NCBI GenBank assembly: GCA_005882415.1 | Contig: VBAE01000038.1 | Coordinates: 1 to 5,135, forward strand | Reading direction: 5' to 3' | DNA from: Alphaproteobacteria bacterium | GTDB taxonomy: Bacteria > Pseudomonadota > Alphaproteobacteria > Sphingomonadales > Sphingomonadaceae | Length of the DNA: 5,135 nt | Shown: piece after piece, positions 1 through 5,135 of the stretch | Numbering within the stretch: position 1 is the first letter of the stretch | Layout of the letters: every line of letters starts with the position of its first letter | Notes under the pieces: generated by a model | Told to the model about the DNA's origin: nothing | Database searches by the model: none | Seen by the model: only the letters and a program-made list of their open reading frames with translations | Position numbers and translations under genes: made by a program

Positions 1-1442
1 GGTTGGGCGGGGTAATCGAGGCGGTGTCGCAGCCGCTCTACACCTGGCTGTTCGGCCTCGCCGCCTACGGGCTCTACGCGGCCCTGTGGGGGGCGGTGAA
101 CCTCGCCTCCAACTGCATCGACCTGTCGATGACCAGCGCCCTCCAGCGCCACGTCCCCGCCGAGCAGGCGGAGGAAAGGGCGCATGCGATGGTGAAGGCG
201 GCGCTTGCCATGGCGGTGCTGCCTTCGATCCTCATCGCCCTGCTGGTTTCGCTCAATGCGCGGAGCATCGCGCCGATGTTCTCCGCCGCCCCGGAAGACG
301 TCGCCCACCTCCCCACCTCGATCGCCCTGTTCGTCTGGGCCCTCCCCTTGTGGACCTTTATCGAGGTGGCGACCTCCGCCGCCCGCGCCCGCCGCGCCTT
401 CGGGCCGGAGATCCGCCTGCGCATCTTTTGGGAGCAGATCGCTCGGATCCTGTTCGCTCTGGGCTTCTTCCTGGTCGGCTTCGGCAGCCGGGGCCTGATC
501 CTCGGCCATCTCTGCTCGCTGGCGCTGACCGCGGCGCTCTGCGTGCCGTTGCTCGGCCGCTTCTACCGGATCGACCTCTTGCTCTCGGCCCGGGTCAGCG
601 GGCGCGATATCCGAACCCTGCTCGCCACCGGCCTCGCCCTCCTCCCCGCCACAATCTCCCGCCGGCTGCTGATCGACGCGCCCGCGCTCGTCCTGAACCT
701 CCTCATCCCGGGCCGCGCCGGGGCGGTTGCGGCAGGGCTGTTCGAGATCGCCCGCAAGATCGCGACCGTGCCGCTCACCGTCCGCCAGGCCTTCCAATAT
801 GTGATGGCGCCGCTCTCCGCCGCCCAGGCGAGCGCCGACCGGGCCGAGATCCGCCCGCTCTACCATTTCGCAAGCCGGGTCTCGACGGCGTTCGTGGTGC
901 CGCTCGCCGGCCTCCTCGTCTTCGCCGGCGCCGACATCCTCAGCATCTACCGCCACGAGGCGCGCGCCGCCCTCCCCCTCCTCTACCTCCTCGTCGCCGC
1001 CCGCGCCGCCGAGGCGATCGTCGGCCCCGCGACCCCGATCGTCGAGATGACCGGCCACCGCATCCTCCCCCTCGTCAACAGCGTGCTGGGAGTCGCCTGC
1101 TGGGCTTTGCTCGCTTATCTCCTCGTCCCGACCCAGGGCGCGTTCGGGATGGCGATCGCCGTCGCCGCCGCCACCGTCCTCATCGCCTACGCCGCGACCC
1201 TCGAGCTCCAGATCTCCGACCGCCTCTCCCCTTTCGACCGAAAGCTCTTCCTCGGCCTCGCCGTCGCCCTGTTCGGAGTCGCCGCGATGTGGCTCGCCGA
1301 AGACGCCTTCCACGGCCCCGTGCGCTTCGTTACCGTCCTCTTCCTCTGGGCCGCTTCGACCTGGGCGGCGCTCCGCTTCGGCCTCACCCGCTCCGACCGG
1401 AATGCGCTCGGCGGGGTCTCGAAACGGCTGCGCCTCATTTGA
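1..1442 (+). CDS. Polysaccharide/oligosaccharide flippase-like membrane protein (5' end missing)
   Basis: This is the C-terminal 480 or so codons of a polytopic inner-membrane protein. Hydrophobic segments alternate with short basic loops; I count about twelve, including roughly residues 15-37, 66-86, 104-125, 145-162, 165-185, 292-315, 322-342, 356-376, 381-400, 414-431 and 441-459 of the visible part. This layout, and the loop with Gln-Arg-His near residue 48 after the first visible membrane pair, fit the Wzx/MATE-like flippase superfamily, which moves lipid-linked sugars across the inner membrane for O-antigen, capsule or exopolysaccharide synthesis. A TTG lies at base 3, but the visible protein begins inside what should be the first membrane segment, and no ribosome site can be seen, so the true start is probably some tens of codons upstream of the window. 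It ends in TGA. The substrate cannot be told from sequence, and no glycosyltransferase neighbour is visible. A different transporter of the same fold remains possible. Confidence 0.8.
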   Translation, partial: LGGVIEAVSQPLYTWLFGLAAYGLYAALWGAVNLASNCIDLSMTSALQRHVPAEQAEERAHAMVKAALAMAVLPSILIALLVSLNARSIAPMFSAAPEDVAHLPTSIALFVWALPLWTFIEVATSAARARRAFGPEIRLRIFWEQIARILFALGFFLVGFGSRGLILGHLCSLALTAALCVPLLGRFYRIDLLLSARVSGRDIRTLLATGLALLPATISRRLLIDAPALVLNLLIPGRAGAVAAGLFEIARKIATVPLTVRQAFQYVMAPLSAAQASADRAEIRPLYHFASRVSTAFVVPLAGLLVFAGADILSIYRHEARAALPLLYLLVAARAAEAIVGPATPIVEMTGHRILPLVNSVLGVACWALLAYLLVPTQGAFGMAIAVAAATVLIAYAATLELQISDRLSPFDRKLFLGLAVALFGVAAMWLAEDAFHGPVRFVTVLFLWAASTWAALRFGLTRSDRNALGGVSKRLRLI

Positions 1443-1470
1443 ATCGGGACTTGGCCCCCATTCTGCCGTA

Positions 1471-1498
1471 TTGAGATTCCATCCAGGGGGCACATATT
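1471..1498 (+). promoter_or_regulatory. Possible sigma-70 type promoter for the hydroxylase gene
   Basis: TTGAGA at 1471-1476 matches the -35 consensus at five of six positions. CATATT at 1493-1498 matches the -10 consensus at four of six, with a 16-base spacer. Transcription would start near 1505, about 35 bases before the GTG start of the downstream gene. The match is moderate, and readthrough from the flippase gene is an alternative since no clear terminator separates them. Confidence 0.35.
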
Positions 1499-1528
1499 GG
1501 GGCGGGGAGCGCCCTGCCGGTAAAAATC

Positions 1529-1532
1529 GAGG
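1529..1532 (+). promoter_or_regulatory. Ribosome binding site selecting the GTG start
   Basis: GAGG lies nine bases before the GTG at 1542. The next in-frame ATG (1602, codon 21) has no such site, so the GTG start is preferred. Confidence 0.6.
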
Positions 1533-1541
1533 TATCGCAAC

Positions 1542-2324
1542 GTGAAAGCCGCACCGACCCTGCGTCCGAGCTTCTGGAGGCGCGAGCATCATCTCGACAA
1601 GATGACGTTCCGCGAGCTGGTCATCGCCTATTTCCAATATCCCGCGATCATCGGCTATCTGCTGCTCTCCGCCGCCGCCATCGCCGTCTTCACGCGCTAT
1701 CCGGCCCCCGCAGCGCCGACCCTGATCGCGGTTGCGGTGGCGACCTTCGTCTATCCGCTCGTCTGGTACGTGCTCCACCGCTGGGTTCTGCACAGCCGCT
1801 GGATGTTCAAGGTGCCGCCGCTCGCCGCGACCTGGAAGCGGATCCATTACGACCACCACCAGGATCCGAACCATCTCGAGGTGCTGTTCGGCGCGCTCCA
1901 CACCACCCTTCCGACCATTGCCTTGGCGACCGTCCCGATCGGCTGGTTCATCGGCAGCTTCTGGAACGCCCCCTTGGGCGGCGCCTGCGCGGCGCTCGCG
2001 ACGGGCCTCCTCACGACCTGCTTCTACGAGTTCGTCCACTGCATCCAGCACCTCGCCTACAAGCCCAAGGCGAAGTTCCTCGTCGAGATGAAGAAGCGGC
2101 ACATGGCCCATCATTTCCACGACGAGAACGGCAATTACGGGATCACCACCTTCCTCTGGGACAAATTGTTCGGCACCTTCTACGACCGCCCCGAGCGGCC
2201 GAAGAAGAGCCCGACGGTGTTCAACCTCGGCTACACGCCCGAAATGGCCGAGAAATATCCCCACGTCGCCCGCCTCTCCGGCGGAGTCGCGACCGGCCAC
2301 CCGAGGCAGCGCGACCGGGGCTGA
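1542..2324 (+). CDS. Fatty acid hydroxylase / sterol desaturase superfamily protein
   Basis: A complete 260-residue integral membrane di-iron hydroxylase. The histidine clusters that hold the two irons are all present: H79-x4-H84, H102-x2-H105-H106 with H111 close by, H166-x3-H170, and H187-x2-H190-H191 with H193. Hydrophobic segments at about 31-50, 58-78, 118-138 and 144-163 would anchor the protein in the inner membrane with the histidine clusters on the cytoplasmic face, as is usual in this family. Members use O2 and electrons to hydroxylate or desaturate lipids. The layout HRWVLH, then HYDHH, then HHFHDENGNYGIT followed by LWDKLFGT resembles the ceramide fatty-acid 2-hydroxylases (FA2H/Scs7), and no cytochrome b5 domain is fused. 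Carotenoid hydroxylases (CrtZ) share the boxes but are much shorter. The start is GTG. The gene lies 99 bases after the flippase gene and is convergent with the next gene. The superfamily is secure; the substrate is inferred. Confidence 0.9.
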   Translation: MKAAPTLRPSFWRREHHLDKMTFRELVIAYFQYPAIIGYLLLSAAAIAVFTRYPAPAAPTLIAVAVATFVYPLVWYVLHRWVLHSRWMFKVPPLAATWKRIHYDHHQDPNHLEVLFGALHTTLPTIALATVPIGWFIGSFWNAPLGGACAALATGLLTTCFYEFVHCIQHLAYKPKAKFLVEMKKRHMAHHFHDENGNYGITTFLWDKLFGTFYDRPERPKKSPTVFNLGYTPEMAEKYPHVARLSGGVATGHPRQRDRG

Positions 2325-2334
2325 GGCTCAGCCC
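2318..2334. terminator. Perfect palindrome across two convergent stop codons, possible bidirectional terminator
   Basis: GGGCTGAG and CTCAGCCC are exact reverse complements around a single central G at 2326. The TGA of the hydroxylase gene (2322-2324) and the TGA of the minus-strand gene (2328-2330) are mirror images inside the two arms. As RNA it would form about six pairs with a five-base loop on either strand. A second palindrome, CCCGCGGG, overlaps it at 2332-2339. There is no T-run on either side, so classical intrinsic termination is doubtful. Confidence 0.4.
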
Positions 2335-2741
2335 GCGGGCTTGTCCAGCGCGGCGAGGGCTGCGCCGGCCGCCTCATTGGCGATCCTGTCGATCTCGGCC
2401 GCGATCTCCGGCCGCGCCATCACCGCCTGGACGCGCTTTTCGATGAGCGGCTCGGCGCGGTGGACGATGGCGCGGACTTCGGGGTCGATCAGCTCGCGGC
2501 CGTTGGTGCAGCGGAAGGTGTCGCCCACCATCGACAGCTCGATCCCGTCCCAGCTTCCGGCGTCATAGCCGCACTTGCGCTCGATGACCGCGCGGTCGGC
2601 GGCGTCGAAGAAGGGCCCGCCGCTCCTGATCGCCGCGGAGATCATCCCGCCCAAGCGGTCGCCGTCGTTCTCGGCTGCGCCGCCGGGGCTGGAGAAGGAG
2701 GCGAGGAGGGCGGCGGAAGCGAGCAGGATTCGGACGTTCAT
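2328..2741 (-). CDS. Small exported protein of unknown function
   Basis: A 137-residue protein that I do not recognise. The N-terminus has one Arg at residue 4, a hydrophobic stretch at about 5-16 and then Ser-Pro-Gly-Gly-Ala-Ala, which fits a Sec signal peptide cut near residue 23. The mature part is mostly helical in character. It has two cysteines, C57 and C78, which could form a disulfide in the periplasm, and a charged, alanine-rich C-terminal helix (about 86-132). No lipobox, membrane anchor or enzyme motif is seen. The ATG is well supported: AAGGAG (2749-2754, minus strand) sits seven bases before it. The gene ends three bases from the stop of the convergent hydroxylase gene and is divergent from the GNAT gene across 127 bases. 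That it is a real gene is likely from its signal peptide, ribosome site and codon use; its role is unknown. Confidence 0.75.
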   Translation of the reverse strand: MNVRILLASAALLASFSSPGGAAENDGDRLGGMISAAIRSGGPFFDAADRAVIERKCGYDAGSWDGIELSMVGDTFRCTNGRELIDPEVRAIVHRAEPLIEKRVQAVMARPEIAAEIDRIANEAAGAALAALDKPAG

Positions 2742-2748
2742 CGCGAGT

Positions 2749-2754
2749 CTCCTT
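2749..2754 (-). promoter_or_regulatory. Strong ribosome binding site of the exported protein gene
   Basis: AAGGAG on the minus strand, seven bases before the ATG at 2741. It is the best Shine-Dalgarno match in the window and fixes that start. Confidence 0.7.
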
Positions 2755-2868
2755 CGGCGGGAGGGGTGCTACATTTGTCGCAGGTTTGACTGAACCCCAG
2801 ATGAACGACCCCAGGCCCGGCGGCGAACCCCTTCCCCACCCTGTAGCCAGCGGATATGGAAGCGGACG

Positions 2869-4038
2869 ATGACCGATCCAAACGCACCCAGCGCCCCCTC
2901 CGCCAGCGGCCTCACCATTCGCGCCGTCGAGGATGCGGGCGACCGCAAGGCCTTCGTCGACCTCGCTTACACGCTGAACAAGGACGATCCCAACTGGATC
3001 CCGCCCTTGAAGACCGAGGTCCACGGCCTCCTCGATTCCCGCACCAACCCCTGGTTCGAACATGCCGAGGCGCGGCTGTTCCTCGCCGAGCGGAACGGCG
3101 TGCCGGTCGGGCGCATCTCCGCCCAGGTCGATCAGCTGGTGCTCGAACATATGGGCGCCGGCACCGGCCAATGGGGGATGTTCGAGGCGGCCGACGCCGA
3201 GGTCGCCGCCGCCCTCATCCACCGCGCCGAAGCCTGGCTCCGCGGCCGCGACATGACCCGTTCCCTGGGGCCGTTCAGCCTCGGCATCTGGGACGAGCCT
3301 GGCCTGCTGGTGAAGGGCCACGACCATCCGCCGACGGTGATGATGGGCCATAACAGCCCGCTCTACGAAGGCTGGGTCGAGGCGGCTGGGTACAAAGGCG
3401 TCAAGGACCTCTACACCTACGAGCTCGACGTCTCGAAGGGCTTCCCGCCGCTCGTCAATCGCATCGTCGAGATGGGCGAGAAGAACCCGCGCATTCGGCT
3501 TCGCACCGTCGATAAGAAGAAGTTCGACGAGGAAGCGGCGTTGATCCTCGGTATCTTGAACGACGCCTGGGCGGAGAATTGGGGCTTCATCCCGCTGACC
3601 GAGAGCGAGATCGCTTATGCCGGCAAGAAGCTGAAGCCGATCGTGTTCGAGGATTTGATCCGGGTCGCCGAGCTGGACGGGGAGCCGGTCGCGTTCATGA
3701 TGACCCTGCCCGATTTGAATGAGCTGACGAAGGATTTGAACGGCCGCCTCTTCCCCTTCGGCTGGGCGAAGCTGCTCTGGCGCCTTCGCCACCCCAAGGT
3801 GACGACGATGCGCGTGCCGCTGATGGGTGTGGTGAAGCGCCTCCACGGCAGCCGCCTGGCAAGCCAGCTCGCCTTCATGCTGATCGAATATATCCGCCGC
3901 GCCGGCGTGAACCACTATCAGGCGTCGCGCGGCGAGGTCGGCTGGGTGCTCGAGGATAACGGCCCGATGCGCTCGATCGCCGACGCGATCGAAAGCCGGA
4001 TCAACCGCGTGTACCGGATCTACGAAAAGGCGTTGTAG
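2869..4038 (+). CDS. GNAT-fold acyltransferase, YghO-like
   Basis: A complete 389-residue cytoplasmic protein that appears to contain two GNAT-like halves. The N-terminal half (about 14-188) has an acetyltransferase-like strand pattern around FLAERNGVPVGRISAQVD (71-88), then a conserved-looking block at about 132-165 including LGPFSLGIWDEPGLL. The C-terminal half (about 200-389) has RVAELDGEPVAFMMTLPDLN (265-284), a helix after RLHGSRLA (324-331) where the acyl-CoA pyrophosphate loop is expected, and the ending EDNGPMRSI...YRIYEK (362-387), typical of this uncharacterised family of about 370-390 residues, which includes E. coli YghO. The loop lacks the canonical Gln/Arg-x-x-Gly-x-Gly/Ala: Arg329 takes the last place. 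Substrate and reaction are therefore unknown. The ATG at 2869 has GGAAG (2858-2862) six bases before it. An ATG at 2856 is in another frame. The gene stands alone on its strand and is followed by a structured repeat. Confidence 0.8.
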   Translation: MTDPNAPSAPSASGLTIRAVEDAGDRKAFVDLAYTLNKDDPNWIPPLKTEVHGLLDSRTNPWFEHAEARLFLAERNGVPVGRISAQVDQLVLEHMGAGTGQWGMFEAADAEVAAALIHRAEAWLRGRDMTRSLGPFSLGIWDEPGLLVKGHDHPPTVMMGHNSPLYEGWVEAAGYKGVKDLYTYELDVSKGFPPLVNRIVEMGEKNPRIRLRTVDKKKFDEEAALILGILNDAWAENWGFIPLTESEIAYAGKKLKPIVFEDLIRVAELDGEPVAFMMTLPDLNELTKDLNGRLFPFGWAKLLWRLRHPKVTTMRVPLMGVVKRLHGSRLASQLAFMLIEYIRRAGVNHYQASRGEVGWVLEDNGPMRSIADAIESRINRVYRIYEKAL

Positions 4039-4050
4039 GGGCGCCCTGCT

Positions 4051-4197
4051 CCGTCATTGCGAGGAGCGAAGCGACGCGGCAATCCATGGGCCTCTGAGGC
4101 CGCACTGGAGTTGGCAGGTGCGAACTGCCCCCGGCAGTCCGCAGCCGTGCCGGGGGCACGGCGACCTGACAACTCTTCGCTTCGCTCGCAATGACGG
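4051..4197. repeat. Structured intergenic repeat with terminal inverted repeats (REP/MITE-like)
   Basis: The left end CCGTCATTGCGAG (4051-4063) is exactly repeated in inverse at 4185-4197. The match goes on for eight further bases (CGAAGCGA) if three extra bases in the left arm (GAG, 4064-4066) are skipped. Just inside the right arm, 4109-4119 pairs with 4164-4174 with one mismatch. Inside that, TGCCCCCGGCA (4126-4136) pairs perfectly with 4148-4158 across an 11-base loop. A third small hairpin, GGCCTC-T-GAGGCC, is at 4089-4101. The CGTCATTGCGAG...CGAAGCGA...CAATCCA sequence is a known style of dispersed intergenic repeat in proteobacterial genomes, from general knowledge rather than a search. 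No protein is encoded. Transcribed from the GNAT gene, 13 bases upstream, it would fold strongly and could end or protect that mRNA. Confidence 0.75.
4126..4158. terminator. Perfect 11-bp GC hairpin, possible transcript end for the GNAT gene
   Basis: An 11-bp perfect stem with an 11-base loop, the core of the repeat above. It lies about 90 bases after the GNAT stop codon. No T-run follows in either direction, so it is more likely a stabilising or Rho-assisted structure than a classical terminator. Confidence 0.3.
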
Positions 4198-4212
4198 CTC
4201 AGGCCGTTAGCC

Positions 4213-4377
4213 TCACGCCGCCAGCTTCAGCCCCTCGAACGCCGGGTCCACCTCGCGCTCGACCCGGCTCTCCACCGAATCCTCGCCTTCGCGGGCGACG
4301 AAGCCGCAGCGGTTGCAGCGGTCGCCGCGAAGCTCCGGATGATAGCCCCAGGGGGTGGTGACGGTGCATTCGATCAT
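4213..4377 (-). CDS. 54-residue protein with a CxxC pair (possible metal-binding microprotein)
   Basis: Reading the minus strand from the ATG at 4377 gives 54 codons and a TGA at 4213-4215. The protein starts MIECTVTTPWGYHPELRGDR, then has C21-N-R-C24-G-F-V-A-R-E-G, then an acidic, charged tail ending LKLAA. C4, C21 and C24, with H13 nearby, could bind zinc or iron; the CxxCG turn looks like half of a zinc ribbon. There is no signal peptide or membrane segment, so it is probably cytoplasmic. GAAGAG (4386-4391, minus strand) lies eight bases before the ATG and supports this start. An in-frame GTG three codons earlier overlaps that site and is less likely. Residue choice looks protein-like rather than the arginine- and proline-rich composition of GC shadow frames. 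I do not recognise a named family. It lies on the same strand as the RTX gene, 100 bases downstream, separated by a hairpin and a promoter-like region. Confidence 0.65.
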   Translation of the reverse strand: MIECTVTTPWGYHPELRGDRCNRCGFVAREGEDSVESRVEREVDPAFEGLKLAA

Positions 4378-4397
4378 CGCGCTCACTCTTCACAAGC

Positions 4398-4418
4398 GCG
4401 GCCGGAACCGCCGGCCGC
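4398..4418 (-). terminator. 8-bp GC hairpin between the RTX gene and the 54-codon gene
   Basis: GCGGCCGG (4398-4405) pairs perfectly with CCGGCCGC (4411-4418) around a five-base loop. It is 60 bases after the RTX stop codon in the direction of transcription and could end that transcript, but only a poor T-run (CTTGTG) follows on the minus strand. It also lies just six bases before the ribosome site of the 54-codon gene, so it could instead be a leader hairpin of that gene. Confidence 0.4.
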
Positions 4419-4421
4419 TCA

Positions 4422-4453
4422 TGCATATTTATGCAGCAATTAGCATAAATCAA
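4422..4453 (-). promoter_or_regulatory. AT-rich palindromic promoter/operator candidate
   Basis: This is an unusually AT-rich patch in GC-rich DNA. TGCATA-TT-TATGCA (4422-4435) is a perfect palindrome. ATTTATGC (4427-4434) is also exactly inverted as GCATAAAT at 4443-4450. So the half-site GCATA/TATGC occurs three times in 25 bases. On the minus strand TTGATT (4448-4453) is a fair -35 match and CATAAA (4428-4433) a four-of-six -10 match, but the 14-base spacer is short. It lies about 45 bases before the 54-codon gene, where a promoter with an operator would be expected. Confidence 0.4.
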
Positions 4454-4477
4454 GCATGAACGACCGGTATTCCGAGA

Positions 4478-5135
4478 TCAGAAGACGAAGTCTCCAGCGA
4501 CGATCGCGTGGCCGTTGGCGGTCGAGACCTGGATGACGAGGTCGGCCGAGCCGTTGCCGTCCGTATCGCCTTCCACGATCCAGTCCGCGCCCGACTGATA
4601 GGCGCGAAGCTGCCCGGCCGCACCGGTGAACGCGCCCGCGCCGATGAAGCTGAACGCATCGTTCGTGGGCGTGCCGGAATTGGCGTCGATCTGGCTCAGG
4701 TCGAGCTTGTCCCCGGTGTCGAAGGCCAAGACGTGGTCGGTCGCGGCCGAATTCGATTCCGACACGGTGCGGTAGACGAAGCTGTCATTGCCGCCGCCGC
4801 CGCCGATCGTGTCGGCACCGAGGCCGCCGGCGAGGATGTTGTTCCCCGAGTTGCCGGTGATGGAATTGGCCAGGTCGTTGCCGACGCCGGTGATGTTGCC
4901 GGAGCCGGTCAGGGTCAGATTCTCGACAGAGGAAGCGAGCGTGAACGACACCGAGGAGAGCACGGTGTCGGTTCCGCCCGACCCGCTGGTCTCGGTCGCC
5001 CGGTCGCCGGCATTGTCGACAATGTAGGTGTCGTTGCCGAGCCCGCCGAACATCAGGTCGACGCCGGCGCCGCCGTCGAGGACGTTGTTGCCGCTATTGC
5101 CGTTGAGGCTGTTGTCGGCCGCATTGCCGGTGCCG
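4478..5135 (-). CDS. RTX calcium-binding secreted protein, C-terminal part (5' end beyond the window)
   Basis: The reading frame stays open to the right edge, giving the last 218 residues of a larger protein. Two pairs of RTX nonapeptides (GGxGxDxxx) are seen at visible residues 21-38 and 103-120; they form calcium-binding beta-rolls. Each pair follows an Asn/Gly-rich stretch (GxGNxxxNSxxGNSGNN), and the unit recurs with a period of 82 residues, including a linker with SSVENLTLTG. Residues 121-218 look like the serralysin-type M10 peptidase C-terminal domain: FDTGDKLDLSQIDAN, FIGAGAFTGAAGQLR and an EF-hand-like loop DTDGNGSAD (190-198). The last four residues, DFVF, fit the acidic-then-hydrophobic tail used for type I (ABC) secretion. 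The protein is probably exported to the surface or medium, where calcium folds it. The catalytic or adhesive N-terminal part is outside the window, so protease, adhesin or other enzyme cannot be told apart. The ATG at 5053 is internal. No ABC exporter genes are visible. Confidence 0.9.
   Translation of the reverse strand, partial: GTGNAADNSLNGNSGNNVLDGGAGVDLMFGGLGNDTYIVDNAGDRATETSGSGGTDTVLSSVSFTLASSVENLTLTGSGNITGVGNDLANSITGNSGNNILAGGLGADTIGGGGGNDSFVYRTVSESNSAATDHVLAFDTGDKLDLSQIDANSGTPTNDAFSFIGAGAFTGAAGQLRAYQSGADWIVEGDTDGNGSADLVIQVSTANGHAIVAGDFVF
4775..5134 (-). repeat. Tandem 82-residue RTX repeat units
   Basis: Two copies of a unit start at visible residues 1 and 83 (246 bases apart). Over the first 38 residues they share 21 identities. 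Each has the Asn/Gly-rich run and two calcium-binding nonapeptides (5021-5074 and 4775-4828 in DNA). More copies probably lie beyond the right edge. Confidence 0.7.

Noticed and set aside
86..1474. A 462-codon plus-strand frame overlapping the flippase gene
   Set aside because: The product is almost wholly Arg and Pro runs, the usual shadow of GC-rich coding DNA. The other frame gives a coherent polytopic membrane protein.
1499..1515. Small inverted repeat GGGCG/CGCCC before the hydroxylase gene
   Set aside because: Five base pairs in GC-rich DNA is expected by chance, and no known leader element is recognised.
2742..2868. Possible divergent promoters, for example TTGACT at 2786-2791
   Set aside because: No acceptable -10 hexamer lies 15-19 bases downstream on the plus strand, and minus-strand candidates are equally weak. 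The promoters must be here or nearby, but I cannot place them.
2563..3915. A 450-codon open frame on the minus strand, antisense to the GNAT gene
   Set aside because: Its product is rich in His, Arg, Gly and Gln in low-complexity runs, and its end reads the exported-protein gene out of frame. It is what GC-biased third positions produce opposite a real gene; the plus-strand protein has clear family motifs and a ribosome site.
4199..4453. An 84-codon minus-strand frame over the CxxC gene
   Set aside because: It starts inside the AT-rich palindromes and becomes an Arg/Gly/Pro-rich shadow. The frame from 4377 to 4213 has the better ribosome site and composition.
4439..4453. FNR/FixK-type box suggested by TTGAT on the minus strand
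   Set aside because: The second half reads GCTAA instead of ATCAA, so only one half-site is present.
4478..5053. The ATG at 5053 as the start of the RTX gene
   Set aside because: The frame stays open to the window edge and encodes another RTX repeat upstream of this Met, so it is internal.
4775..5134. CRISPR-like regular spacing at the right end
   Set aside because: The periodicity is protein-level, 246 bases long and in frame, and comes from RTX repeats; there are no short identical repeats with unique spacers.

Overview
The window is GC-rich bacterial DNA whose third codon positions are mostly G or C. The best guess is an alphaproteobacterium of the Sphingomonadales. Support comes from the codon bias, the protein families, and a dispersed-repeat sequence beginning CGTCATTGCGAG that is familiar from such genomes. 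No rRNA or other marker gene is present, so the taxonomic call is an inference.

Layout from left to right. (1) The 3' part of a plus-strand polytopic membrane protein of the polysaccharide/oligosaccharide flippase type, ending at 1442. (2) After a 99-base gap with a possible promoter, a complete plus-strand membrane hydroxylase of the fatty acid hydroxylase/sterol desaturase superfamily (1542-2324) with all its histidine boxes. (3) A minus-strand gene for a small exported protein of unknown function (2328-2741), convergent with (2); a perfect palindrome spans both stop codons. (4) A divergent plus-strand gene for a GNAT-fold, YghO-like acyltransferase (2869-4038). (5) A 147-base structured repeat (4051-4197) with imperfect terminal inverted repeats and a nested hairpin. 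(6) A minus-strand 54-codon gene (4213-4377) for a tiny protein with a CxxC pair, easily missed because of its length. (7) A 100-base intergenic region with a strong GC hairpin and an AT-rich palindromic patch that looks like a promoter/operator. (8) The C-terminal 218 residues of a minus-strand RTX protein that runs off the right edge. It carries calcium-binding nonapeptides, an 82-residue repeat period, a serralysin-type C-terminal domain and a type I secretion tail.

The genes do not form one operon, because strands alternate. A loose theme is the cell envelope and surface: a flippase, a lipid-modifying hydroxylase, an exported small protein and a secreted calcium-binding protein. No complete new multi-gene system is visible. 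The parts most worth a second look are the repeat element, the tiny cysteine protein with its palindromic upstream region, and the possible link between the hydroxylase and 2-hydroxylated sphingolipids.
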